Shown piece by piece: positions 35,327 through 47,900 of a stretch of 64,000 bases of DNA. The DNA is from Rotaria macrura. Taxonomy: Eukaryota; Rotifera; Eurotatoria; Philodinida; Philodinidae. The first letter of the stretch is position 1; every line of letters begins with the position of its first letter. Below the pieces are notes generated by a model, which saw only the letters and a program-made list of their open reading frames with translations, ran no database searches and was not told the DNA's origin. The translations under genes were made by a program, and so were the position numbers. Where the stretch lies: contig OENT01000437.1 of the NCBI GenBank assembly GCA_900239685.1, forward strand, positions 52,991-116,990. The letters are read 5' to 3'.

Positions 35327-38300
35327 TTATAAATCATCATGTGATTTGTCTGATTCCTAAAAAAAAAGTGAGAATAGAATAATGAGAAATTCGTATAATC
35401 AAAATAAAATTTCAAGTTTCTAACAAACATACCGTTGTTTGTTTATCTTCGTTTCCTGTGGTATCATCATCATCAATAATATCTTCATTGTCATTCGTAG
35501 TAAGTTTAACATCACTATCATCATCGGCAGGCTCATCTTCAACTTTTTCATCTAATGAAATGCCCATAGCACGTCGTAACATAGATTCAATACGATCGGC
35601 GAAACCAGCTGAATCTTTTAAATCATAGCCAGATCGAAGTGTTGCAGCTTCAACCATAACATTGGCTAAGTCAAGTGCTGATTGATCATCTTTTGAATCT
35701 TCAACACGACGAAGTAAATCTTTGATAAGTGGATGACGTGGATTTATTTCTAAGGATTTCTTTTGATTTAAATAAAAACTCATCGTTGAATCACCTCCAC
35801 TTTTTTGGTATGCTTGAGCACGAGCTATTCGTTCCATATTACCATCGTAACCCCATTGTGATGCAACAAGTGCCATCGGTGTTTGAACAAGACGATCGGA
35901 TATTTTAGCATCACTTATTTTATCACTAAGTTTATCTTTGAGCCATGCTAATAATGGCTCGTAAACTTTTTCTAAATGTTTCTTTTCGTCTTCTTTTTTC
36001 GTATTCGATTTATCTAATTCTAAACCATCTTTAGCAACATTCTGGAATTTTTTACCTTCATATTCAGGTAACGATTGCATACAATATTGATCGACAGGAT
36101 CAATTAAATAAAGAACTTCATAGCCTTTCTTAAGAATACGTTCAACAAATGGTGATTTTTCTGCTTCCTCCGTAGACATAGCAGCAATGAAATAGATATG
36201 TTCTTGTTTTGGTTTCATACGTTCGACATATTCAGCTAAGCTAATCAATTTATCTTTCGATTGTGATGTTGCATAACGAAGTAATTTCGCTAGACGTGTA
36301 CGATTTGCTGAATCTTCAATGACACCTAATTTAATATTTGTACCATATTCTTTCCAGAACGATGTGTAATCATCAGGAGAAATTTTCTTCAACATGTCTA
36401 ATGCTTTTCGTACAAGTTTCTTTTTAATAACTTTGAGTAATTTTGATTGTTGTAATGTTTCACGCGAGACATTCAATGGTAGATCATCACTATCAACAAC
36501 ACCACGAATAAATGATAAATATTTTGGCATCATTTCTTCGAAATTATCCGTAATAAACACACGACGAACATAAAGCTTAATGGCATCCGTTTTTTTGTTA
36601 TAATTTGAAAATAAATCGAATGGAGCTGCTTTTGGAACATAGAGAATTGACTTGAATGTAACTTCACCTTCAGCAGTAAAATGACTGTGAATCATTGGTG
36701 CATCACTTTCTTTTGAAAATGATTTATAAAAAGCATTATATTCTTCGTCAGAAACTTCAGAGGGTCTAAAATAAAAGTTTCAATTAATAAACATCTTCTA
36801 TAAAAATTGTCGAAGTCTTCCATAAAAACAACTTGTACTAGTGGATTTTCAACAGTTGAAAGTCAAATATTGTTCTTACAGATGCATATTATAAAAGAAT
36901 GATCTTCAATTTAACTATCACAAATTTTCGGATGCAATCTCATATTCGATTAGTTTTATTTGTTAGATATTTTTTCTTTGCATACAGAATAACTATCATC
37001 AATATTCATATTCATGAAAATGTCTAATATGTCGTAGTAATACGTTTAAGCTTATCAGGATCAAGTAGCTGCGATTCTGTTGACAGACGTTTCGCTAATT
37101 ATCTTTGACCATTGTAGTTAATCTCTACGAGATTTTTTTCATTACTACTCTTACCAATAATTTACCGATGTAAACGGATAGTATACAATACCATAAATCA
37201 TTCGGTATTGTTCACTGACTACTTAGATTTTCGAGAGTTGTCCCTATTGATTATGCTCGATACTGTCATTGTTGAAAGCCATGTGACTTACTTTCGTTGC
37301 CATATTGGTTTACTCTCATTCATTAATTCCCAATCCCAAACGGTTTTATCGACTGTTTTAGTTTTTGATTTCTTTTCTTCTTCTTTATCATCTTCAACAG
37401 CTGCATCATCATCAGTTTTCTTGGCATCAACATCGTCAGTTTTCTCGTCCGACGCTAGATGATAGAAATGAAAAGAAAAATAAATACATGTTTTCATGTT
37501 ACGACACTCGTACACTTACCATCATCGTCGGGTACTTCTTCTTTGACAGTTTTCGATTTCCATAAATAAATATTAAAATTAATGAATTGTGAATATTTAC
37601 GAATAATTTCTTCGAGCGCTGATACTTCCAAATATTCACCGGCTTCTTCTTTCAAATGAAGACTAAAAATTTGAAGAAAAGAAATACATATGTAATCAAA
37701 AATTAAACACATAAGAAAATTAGCTTTTTCATCTACCTTACTGTTGTTCCTCGGCCAAGTGTATTACCACGAGGATCTTTAAATACATTAAATGATGACG
37801 AATCAGATTCCCAAATATATTGCTCGTCAGCATTATTCTTTGATGTTACAACAACTTTATTTGCCACAAGAAAACTTGAATAAAAACCAACACCGAATTG
37901 TCCAATAAGATCACTCATTGTTGCAACTTCTTTATCATCCTTTTGTGCTTCTTGCATCCTGTTTAAAAATTCCGATGTATCCGATTTAGCAATCGTGCCA
38001 AGAAATTGTACAAGATCATTCTTGGTCATACCAATACCAGTATCTGTTACATGTAACATACGATTATCTTTATCGATCTTAATACGTATTGTTAATTCCT
38101 CTTTATCACCCAATACACTCTTATCAGTCAGTGATAGGAAACGTATTTTATCAAGAGCATCCGATGCATTCGATATAAGTTCACGTAAGAAGATTTCTTT
38201 ATTCTTATACAAAGAATTGATAATTAATTTCATCATACGATTAACTTCGGTTTGAAATTGATGTTTTTCTGATGCATCGACTAATGTACGAAATTCTTTT

Positions 38301-38634
38301 GCACTTAAACCATCTAACTTAATAGCTTCTTCTTCTCTAGAATAAGCATGAATGTTTTATTCGTAAAACAACTCGTTCTCTCTTCTCTCAAGACAAATTA
38401 CTTTTGAACAACTTCATCATCGGTCTTTGATGCATCCGAATGCTTTCCAATATCATTATCAACTTTTGGTGGAGCTGATGTTGGCGTTGTATCTGTATCA
38501 TCGTCAGCTTTACAGATATCTAAATGAATATCGATTTATTTTGTTGTTGAATCGTAGAATTACATCGTATAACTAATCTTACTTGAGACAAGAAGTACAC
38601 CCAATAGGGCGTAAAATAAAAGCCACTTGAACAT
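35327..38634 (-). CDS. HSP90B1: Endoplasmin / GRP94, ER HSP90 chaperone, seven exons
   Basis: Exons 38634-38583, 38519-38402, 38336-37737, 37662-37520, 37454-37292, 36765-35433 and 35356-35327 join in phase to give 812 residues (human 803). A signal peptide ([17 protein letters not shown]) is followed by an acidic pre-N region. The ATP-binding N domain has [23 protein letters not shown] and GQFGVGFYS, including the catalytic Glu and the Asp that contacts adenine. Then come the acidic charged linker ([15 protein letters not shown]), the middle domain ([28 protein letters not shown]) and the dimerisation domain. The last exon, only 30 bp, ends in SHDDL, a variant of the KDEL/HDEL retrieval signal. 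GRP94 folds secreted and membrane proteins in the ER lumen and is induced by ER stress. Reading through the exon 6 donor would instead give a tail without a retention signal. The longest intron is 526 bp. Confidence 0.98.
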
Positions 38635-38754
38635 ATTTAGCAAAGTGACACAGTCAACGGTTTCTATCGCAAAGGAATGATATTAATTTAACGACTAGTA
38701 CTTAATATAGGCAACTTGGTGTTCTGTTCGAATACGAATGATTGAATCGATCAT

Positions 38755-38788
38755 CCAATCATGTATCGCCGGGTATTGCTGCGTCAGT
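38755..38788 (+). promoter_or_regulatory. Possible ER-stress element upstream of GRP94
   Basis: CCAAT at 38755-38759, nine bases, then CCGGG. The ER stress element is CCAAT-N9-CCACG, so the spacing is right but two of the last five bases differ. About 20 bp on, the minus strand reads TGACGCAG, near the TGACGTGG motif bound by XBP1/ATF6. The site is about 120 bp upstream of the GRP94 start. This is suggestive only. Confidence 0.25.
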
Positions 38789-39020
38789 CCAGTAGCAGAA
38801 GATGTCGTTCATTATCAATTTTATTATTAAAATTTTTTTAAGTAAATTTGAAAAAACGATACTTTTTCTGAGCAAACTCGCAGTAACGAAAACTTGTGTG
38901 TGAGTATTTGAATTGATTTTTTTGTCTTTTCCCATCTTTGTTATTATAGGGGGTGCGCGTGTTGTTATACTATATACTTTAAAAAACATATTTATCGTTT
39001 ATTGGCTGCCTTGCTTCCAA

Positions 39021-40093
39021 GGTATTGTGTCCAAATCTCGAAAAAAAATTTCTCGAAGATAAAATCTCGAAAACTCCCTGTTAAGAAATAAAAAAACTCA
39101 AAAGAATAAATCATCGAAAGCAAAAGTTTCGAAAAATTAAAATATCGAAAGGAAAAATGTCTAATTGCTGTCAGTCATGATAGATATGATCATCATCACA
39201 AAATAGCATGTGAGTATGATTCAAAATTTTCTTTGTAAAGTTGATCACAATAAATCATCAAAAAAGTAAGATGCGAGTGTGTATTGACGGAGTATTCACA
39301 AATACATCTACAACCTCGTCGATATTGATCGAGTACATGATCTAGGCAACAAAAATTATCGATTTTTGCTGAAAGAAAAAATTATCATCACTTATTAGCT
39401 TCTCTAACGGTAGGAGCAATAGCAAGCGCTGCTCTAGAAAGATTTGCTTTTGCAAGTTCATTGTGATAAATTTGACCAATCGGGATTGCCTCTCGACCGA
39501 TTCGAGTTTTGTTCATTGTCACCATCTTACGGATCTCTAATCGCTCAGGTACAGGCATATGATTATGAACATTTTCCGTGTATTTAAGAAACTGATCATT
39601 GGAATTCAGGTGAACGCCCACCGTGCACAACTTGATCTCACATACCTAATGACTGACTTTCGTGGTGACTTTGTTTTGTTAATAAATATGGTCACCGATA
39701 ACAAGAAGACGCTTTTTCTTATTACTAATAAGAAATAAGTTTGCAGGTGTGTTTTCTGAATCACTTGATGATATGGTTCCGCTGTAGGCGTGAAGAAAAC
39801 GAAAAAAGGCAATAGCAGACGTATACGAAGATGTTGTTTATGAAAAATTCGTCAAGAAATGAATGAAGATAAATAGTTTGCGAGGTATAGATGGTGTGCA
39901 CAAACGAGAAAAGAAAAAAAGAAGCATCGTTTGTGAACACAGTCCGCAAGAACAGACGAAATGAAAATAAAAGAAAGCAGAACATTCATACAATATCAAT
40001 TTTAAACTGACCAAAATGATGGCAGAATGAGAGGACATCTTTCAGGATATTATCTTTCCGAAATTTCAACTTTCGAGATTTGGACAGCAATCC
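39021..40093. mobile_element. MULE-like element carrying a FLYWCH zinc-finger relic
   Basis: The ends are inverted copies, GGTATTGTGTCCAAATCTCG at the left and GGATTGCTGTCCAAATCTCG read inwards from the right; more TCTCGAA copies lie just inside the left end. GCTTCCAA stands directly before (39013-39020) and after (40094-40101) the element; extended by one base (TGCTTCCAA versus CGCTTCCAA) it would be a 9-bp duplication with one mismatch. Eight to nine bases fit hAT or Mutator-like transposons. The FLYWCH-type domain inside is often found together with MULE transposases, which favours the latter. The element is 1073 bp. Confidence 0.75.
39388..39640 (-). pseudogene. FLYWCH-type zinc-finger fragment
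   Basis: The frame reads CEIKLCTVGVHLNSNDQF, then a short gap to the VHNHMPVPERLE segment, then the IPIGQIYHNELAKANLS and IAPTVREANK tail. The two Cys and the HNH followed by a conserved P..E helix match the second half of FLYWCH zinc fingers, and the tail matches the segment that usually links the finger to a transposase-like region. The first part of the finger is broken by a stop upstream of the CEIKLC segment, and no transposase core follows. It is a relic within the terminal-repeat element. It reads towards the left end of that element. Confidence 0.7.
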
Positions 40094-40101
40094 GCTTCCA
40101 A

Positions 40102-43100
40102 TTGATCTGACCGATATTGATTCCATTCTAAATGTTCCACTATATGGGTAACACTTTTTCTGAGAGGAACCCTAGGTAAAGCAATACAGATTCGACCTGA
40201 TCAACGTAATAGTTCTAGCATTAAGCAAGAATAAATTAACAATGAACTTGCCAATCAAATATCTGCATATATATTTTGAATGTTTTTTGTATGATTATCC
40301 GAGTCAATTATAGTTTCATTGTAATCGTATGGATGTTTCAGCGTTAAGAAATAAAGTTTCTAGTTTTATTCTTATATCGATATTCTAAAATAAGAAAAAT
40401 TATAAATAAGAAATTTGGAAATTGATCATGAAACCTCTGGTTTACCTCGATTTTAACTGGTCCAGTTGCCAGAATTAACCGATCCCTCTGTAATCAATGT
40501 CAAATGTTTAATTCAGTGGTACTTTGCTAACATGTATAAATGAACTAAAAACGCTTAATGATGAATTAGAATATTGTTAAGCCAACACAAATAATGTTGA
40601 CATCTGGGATCGAAGTGAACTACCTTAAACGGCGAAAACATGATGATATTGAAAATCGAAAAATAGGCGTCGTTATTCTTCATATAAAAAATATCGATAA
40701 TTCATGTAAAAAACGATGGCTGAGTTCTAGGGAAGAAAACCGTTAGGGAAACTGTATGAAGAAAATGATGGTTCAATCTAGAGAATAGTAAAGCAGTAAT
40801 ACGCCGTTTCTGAAAGTCGGAACAATTGCCATGAGTATGTTTCATGATAGTTACTTGTCTGATTCTTTAATTTTATTAGAAGAACAACAAAAATAAAAGA
40901 TCATGAAAGATAATAATCGAAGATTAATCATACACAGAGAAATTAAAAAAAGTAAACAATCATGTTAATCAATAAACTGATCACTTAAAACGATTGATTG
41001 TAAATAGACAATAAAAAAATTCTCAACTTTTGAATCAGATCAATGAAGAATATCGATTATATAATAATATTAAATTGTTTTACATCGAATAAATAAAATA
41101 AAGAAAAATAAGTTAATAAAAAGAGTTGTTCGTGAACCCAAAAAAACAAATAATATTATATTATTGTTAATAGATGTAGAACATTTTAAATGTAATCTAT
41201 ATTTGTATCTGTTTTAGCTGCCATATTAAACTTCTGTTTTCAAAAGCCTTATTTGTCTTGAATAATAAAATTTAAAAAAACAGCTTAAGACGATTCTTAA
41301 AAGTGAATAGCAAAAATCAGTTTTGTAAATTAAAACAGAATGTTATATCATAAAAAGTTTTTGAATAAATTTTTATTATTAGAAAACAACGTAAAGTACT
41401 TTCAAAACTTTACCTTGTATATTTCAAATCTATTTGAGAACATGATTCAGACAATCTGCTAATGAGCTGTACGAATTCTCATGGCTATTTTCAGAAGTAT
41501 TCTTTCAAGATAACTGAAAACTAGCGTATCTCTAGCATCGATATTATGTGTCTTCGAATGGAGAAAACTTCAACCTAAATCCTATTGATTAGAAACTACA
41601 CAGAGTAAGATTCAATGCACTAAACTTTCTTGTACTCGCATCAAAGTCTGATTAGTGGAATTTTTTTTAACAGAGATTACAAGTGTCAGTTTTGCGTTCC
41701 ACTCCCAAAAATGGGAACACTGACATCTCTAACAGAGCAACCTCTCGTAATAGATTCAATAAAATTTAATCACTAAAATTTGAAAATAGTTACCGAAACA
41801 GAGCTCCGAATGAATAGAGCTAAGCACAGTCCATCGATCAATCAAATTTTCCACGGATTCCCATTGACTGAGCTTTCGAAGATAGTATAAAATGTTTTCA
41901 AACGCTCTCGCATTTTTTCACTTGAGTTTTTTTCTGTAGAACATCTGTGCAACAGATAGAAAGAGTATAGATGTGATGCAAGAAAAAGAGAAAGACGAAA
42001 GTTTACCATTCATTAAAAAAAAAGCTTTGCTGTGTAGCTCTCCTCATGCATTAATAATATTTTCTTCTTATATTACTGCTGACATTTTTCAGTTATTAAT
42101 TTCTACTATCACACGCTATTCTACTGAAGTCACTGCAACTAGTGGATTGTCACGAATAAAATAGAATTCAATTTTCTTTTGCAACAGCAACTACAGAGAT
42201 TACTCAATCGTAGTCAAGAACACTTTCACCACCCAGATGAAAAACATTTGAAAAAACTTGAATGAATACTCAAAAAGAATCTACGATAGAGAGTCATTCA
42301 TACTCTCTGAAATAACCTCAAGAAACACGTTTTGAGGCAGATCTTCACTGATAGAGAATGAAAACGTTGAAAAACTTCAAATTTGACTGTTAAAACTCAT
42401 TGTCATTTCAGAGTTTAACAAGAAAAGATGCTTTAACTGTGGAAAACTAAATTGTTTGTAATTTTCCACGAACCAGCAATGTTTTCCATTTTCTATAATA
42501 TTTATGGTTATATTTGGTTTTCATTTGATGTATTCAAATGCGTTTTCTTAATGTTTGTTTACTTTGTAGTGCTTTCTCTGTAATTTAGTCATATTTATAA
42601 TAGTATCACAAGACTATCGTCAACCTACCATCCGGACTTAAATCCAAGACAAAAATTTTATCAGTACAACTCTTATAGATAACATCATGGAATCCCAACT
42701 ATAGGAGAAGATATCATAGGTAGTTGTAATTTAAATTGTAAACTAAACTATATTTTCTAAAAATTTTCTTTTCCTCGTTATATACACGAAAAAATTAGTC
42801 TAGCCAGGATATTATAAAATTTCACAATCTTGAAGGAAATATATAAAGTAAACTGTTCATAATGAAAACAGTAGAATTGATTTTCCTAATTCCAGGGCGA
42901 ATCTGATGTTTACCTGAATTTCAATGTTGTCAACAATATATGTATATATAAAAATTGGTATTCCTTAGTGACGAAATGTGATCGATTATTTTATGATGTC
43001 GAAACGGTTTACATATCAGACGACCTATGGAAAATTTTTTTGATTGCTCTCTTTACTTTAGAATGGATAAGATAATACATGAATGAAAAAATTAAGAGCA

Positions 43101-43827
43101 ACTATAGTTATTCATCAACATATTCAAACTCTGAAATGCAAGAGTGAATTATCCATATGGCCAGTAATCAATTGGCATCTACATCAAATTTTATCGATGT
43201 ATACACATATGTCGAAATAAAATCATGTATTTAAAAGAGAGCATGTGAATCGTAGAATGATTAAATGATCATAGACAACAATGAACAAGTTTGTAAATAA
43301 TGAAATACAGATTTATACGAAGATACGCCACTAAAATGTTACATTCATGATCAAGAGCAGTAAAATTCAAAATTGTTCCAGTAGAATATAGATAGACGTG
43401 ATTAGATTTTTCTAGTGTTAAATATTTGAGAGGGTTTTATGAATGATTTTTCTATATTCAATAATATTTAATGTGATCTTACGAAACAAATATTCTAATT
43501 ATACTTGTTTTTACTGCTTATTGGAGTTATTTCACATTTGAGGTTCTTTATATATTGATTTCTTTCTTCAGTTTTAACCTAATTTAAAATATTTTTTTAC
43601 AGAGGATTAGTGAACTATAACTACTTTTATTGTATGCTTCATTTTAGTGATCAAGATTTTTTTAACATTCTCCGAGTCAAAAGACGTCATACAATTTCTG
43701 GTCTGTGTGAAGAAAGATATAAAGCAATACAAGTAATCGATCACTACTCTGAAAAATCACTAGTGTTTCGTTTTTTTTTTCTTATAATCGAACAGCAACT
43801 AAATTAATTTAACCGTCATTGATTCTA
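40102..43827. other. Intergenic, about 3.7 kb, one tiny insertion
   Basis: AT-rich DNA without supported genes. Frames at 41973-42164 and 43610-43807 lack recognisable features. The only structured item is the 54-bp insertion at 41676. Confidence 0.5.
41668..41737. mobile_element. Miniature hAT remnant with 8-bp duplication
   Basis: TAACAGAG occurs at 41668-41675 and again at 41730-41737. Between them are 54 bp whose right end, read inwards, is GAGATGTCAGTGTTCCC and whose left end contains GTCAGTTTTGCGTTCC. The centre is a short palindrome around CCCAAAAATGGG. The GAGATGTC end resembles the hAT ends at 23316 and 33779. It looks like two transposon ends with almost everything between them deleted. 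Confidence 0.55.
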
Positions 43828-44910
43828 CTATAAGATATTTTTATTTCTTGAGAAACGAATACAAAAAACAGTCAATGCTATGCATAACATAATAGTAGAT
43901 ATCAGAACAACACAAAAATTGATTATGAGTGGTACTTTCGATTTGTTAACAATGATTGATTGTGTAGAAATGATTTGAGTTCTAGTTGTCGTTGTTCTAC
44001 TTGTAATTGTTGTTTGGCTCATGTCAAAATTAAGTTCAATAGATCGATTTTCACATATAAATGTTCGTAAAGAAAATAATTTCATATTACTACTTTTTGA
44101 ACTTAACCAATTATACTTTGAAATTGATGGACATGAACTTGATTGTGTATTAATAATTAATGTTGGCGTAAGAAATATTGCTGTGCGAGTTTTAATATGT
44201 AGTGGTTCATCGATTTGAAATTGTTGACATGTTATATCAAGTAAAATTAATTGCGTATCGAGTGGAATAAAATGATTGAATGATAAAATTGGTTTGAAAC
44301 AATTGGACAATTTCAAATCAAATTTTAAAGGACCTTTTTGAGAAAAACAAAAGCTATTTTTATTTTGCCTTCTTGTCGAGTTAACATGGTTACCTAATTG
44401 ATTTATCATTATAATAAATTGATGAAATGAATCTGTTTGACCCTGATTAAATGACCATCGTGATAAATTCTTTGGATAGAAATCATAATCTTCTCGATGT
44501 TGACTAGCCACAAATCGAATAGTACAATTTTGAAAAATTATACGACGAAGACTCTTCAACTGTTGTAAACTTTCTATATCAATATGTATACATAAATTAA
44601 TCAGTTTTAATGTTGTCATAGTATCATGAAGAATTGTTGTATTGGTCGACGATGAAATTGTATCGATTAGTGTTAAAAAAAATTTAGAACAATTTTCTAA
44701 TGGTACATAATGAATAATTGTTAAAGCAATATTCTCTTTGGTTTTATTGATATAATAATCTGTGAAAGATAAAGATAATCTCTGACGTTTGTTGATTACT
44801 CAAGACTTACCAATTGTTTTATTGAATTGTTTCTTTGTAGAATTCACAGTACCAAAGAAAAGAAAGCTAATGAAGAGCATGATTGAATTGATACAACAAA
44901 CAGAAAACAT
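43828..44910 (-). CDS. Orphan type I membrane protein with signal peptide, two exons
   Basis: Exon 1 (44910-44811) and exon 2 (44759-43828) join in phase across a 51-bp intron to give 343 residues. The protein has an N-terminal signal peptide (from the second Met at 44880: MLFISFLFFGTVNS), an ectodomain of about 260 residues, a Thr/Ser-rich stalk (QTTITSRTTTTRTQ), one membrane helix near the C-terminus (LIINFCVVLISTIMLCIAL) and a short basic tail (RFSRNKNIL). One segment (LKLINLCIHI...LQQLKSLRRIIFQNC) looks like a leucine-rich-repeat turn, and several Cys could pair. This suggests a cell-surface protein, possibly a receptor or adhesion molecule. I recognise no family. Either Met (44910 or 44880) could start it; the second gives the better signal peptide. 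Confidence 0.7.
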
Positions 44911-47900
44911 ATCAAATCAAAAAAAGGTTACACATAGCAACTGCAATACTTAAGAAAGCGATTGTAATTAATAAGATGTTGCGCTAGTTGTCTGATTACC
45001 AGACGAGACACATACTTATTGCAAAATAAATGCATCGATTTCTTCATACGACATGAAATTTAAATTCTTGAAATAAATCATCTGATTTTTGTTTTATTTT
45101 AATTTATTGACAACATTAAATATCTTTAGATGTGACGTAAAATCACAAGTTACATTTTTAGTTGTTTATTTAGTTCGAGAAGTTTGAAGTGAATAGTAAT
45201 TTACAATGAATTTGTTCGCATTCGTTGTTTTGATGTGATACAAGTTTTGAACTTTGTAAGAGACTTAACAATGATGCGGTAAATGAATAATCATTACAAA
45301 AAAAGAAAGATAATCACGGCAATAATGCATTTGGCACAAGGCGAGCTGTCATAGAGGTTCGATTTAATTGAATGACTTAATTCTTTGCTTTTATATGAAA
45401 TAAAGAAATTTAAAAAAGTAGTTTCTAAACAGAATTTCAATTGAAACAGTACAAAAACTGATTGCATTCGCTGGGCAATTAAGCTGTCAGTACATTTTTC
45501 TTCAGCATACATTTGAAAGGTGATTTCAATGGTTCATTCTCGTGATACTTGTTTTGTTTTAGCTAACTATTTTTTCTGTCTTGACGAATTCGATTTATTT
45601 CTTCATCCAGTGAAATTGTCACACATTCGAGAAATTGTTTTGCTTTGTTTCCATAGATTGATCATTTTAGAAATTTTTAAACTTCAATAACGGCTTTTGA
45701 ATGCACAAAATAAAGAAGTTGAATGGTTTGTCGGTGAAGCTGTTCACCTTGTGGCTTCACAATTCTATATGTCACTTATACCATTCTCTAATGTGCATCG
45801 GAGAGGAATGATTAAAATGGTTTCAATATGTGTAGAATATATCTTTTCGACTGTCGACAAAACTGATCATTGCGTTGAGTGTGTTTTGGCAATAATTTAG
45901 AGAAGTATTGATCCAAAACCATGTTTTGCATTTGATTGGAATATTTCATCATAATGTTTTCTCGCAAATTGGACATGAAGCTGTTGCTATTTCCTTTTTA
46001 AAATGCAATAATAATACTTTTGAAGCATCGAAAATTAAATACAAATTCTCTAAAAATGTGATGATGTAACAGAATGACTTACGCAAGTTACATTATTATC
46101 TGAAATTTTAATGCCACAAGAACATGTCAATAAAATTATTTACATCATTGTCTGTAAGAAATGTTTGTCGCATGATTGAAACGGAAAAGCGACAATCAGG
46201 ATTACGAAATCGGAATATACTATCGAATGTTCAATGCTATCTGAACTCGTTTGACATTTCGAGAATAATAGGGATCATGTCGTATTGTTTTTGTTCCTAG
46301 TGGGAGCAATGAAATACCATATGATGTTTATCATCTTTGGAATGCCGGAAAAGTTCAGATACCACTGGCGAATCGACAATATGTTCCGGATTCAGATTTT
46401 GAAAATCTAATTGTCGATTTTTCAGTCAACTTTGATGTGTAGCAGATAAAAATCCAGGGATGTTCTGATCTGCTTCAAACAGACGAAAGTAACCCTTTCA
46501 AATTTTATCGTCTTTACTTACTTCCATTGAAAGAAAGTGAGCGAAGAATTTACAAAATTCATTTTTGTCCTCGCAAGGTTGTGAAAGAATGAAAGAGAGG
46601 AAGATTGTTTCGTTTCTTTCTTCGGTCATAGAAGACTCATATTCTTTGCGCTTTGCACTCTGAAATTACACGAGAGTAGACGCTCGACTAACAGTATAAG
46701 AGTGCACACATACTGACAGTTGATGTATAATGCAAGAAGAACAGGTCGGTCAACGTACGTATTAATATGTGCGTTACTCTGTGTCTTATTGATTAATTGG
46801 AAGAAACGTATAGGATAAGTTAATCATGACAATGAAATTCATTTGAAAACATGATGACATTGAAAAGTATGTTGAATTTCTCTGAGAAATTTGAAAATGA
46901 TAACCATTCGACTAATTCAAAAGAGTAATGGCTGCTACAGTTAACTGGCATTGTGCAATATCAACCGTTCGATTTTTTCATGTTCATCGATCTAATTATA
47001 ATAGAAACATGGTATTGATGTAGTTATGAAACAGTAATCTAACGACAATAAACATGTAGTTTCATACTCATTATGCAAAACTCTATTTTTTAAATGCTGA
47101 GAAAACAAGTTTGTTTAACACCCAGAGGCATAAAGACTGAACTGAGGATCTACTGTGTCTTCTTTCGCTTTATACGGTAACGTAAACATTTGGAGTATAA
47201 AATCTCTATAAAATAAAAGTACTGCTCCAAAACCGAATACAATTCAAGTGAAATCTATCTCTATTTCACTTAGCGTGAGAAATATTTGTTTTTCGAGAAA
47301 CAGTGTATTATTTTTTCGCAGAATGCATATCAAGAATGTCCAGATGACGATCGAGTTTTTAAAAGTATATTATGACTTATCCACCTCCGTTTTGATACGT
47401 TTAAATTTAATAGAATCATAATATTGTCTTGTAATTCTAAGTGTTGACTTCCTAGACTAATAAGTTTGTCACACAATTCCAATATATCCACAGAATCTCT
47501 GTTCTATCCATCATGAACCTTAACAATAAACTTAGAAAGATAAGAATTGCCCCTATGTCGAAAAGCTAGAAAGCAATCAAATTACATTCTTGTTCTCAAC
47601 AACATGATATTAGTGAAAAATCAAAACTTAATCTCTGATAGCTGTCATATTCGGATGTGCATAAGGCAAAGTTACTAGTTAAATTATTTATAACATTGAC
47701 AAGTCTACTTCAATCGTTTCAATTTCAGGTAGGAATCTCAAATGTTTCAAAACTGTGGAAATCTTACTACGAATAGCATTAATTGTTGTTAGTCTCCAAT
47801 AATAAGATCTGTAGTGGAGAATCGACGAACCGGGATGTCTTCATATCATTGTTTCTAAAGCGCACTCAATTTTAAGAATAATTATTCATAATATGTTGTT

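Noticed and set aside
35412-35432. Read-through end CLLET of the main GRP94 exon.
   Set aside because: A GTATGT donor precedes it, and the next exon restores an ER-retention-like end, so the read-through is intron sequence.
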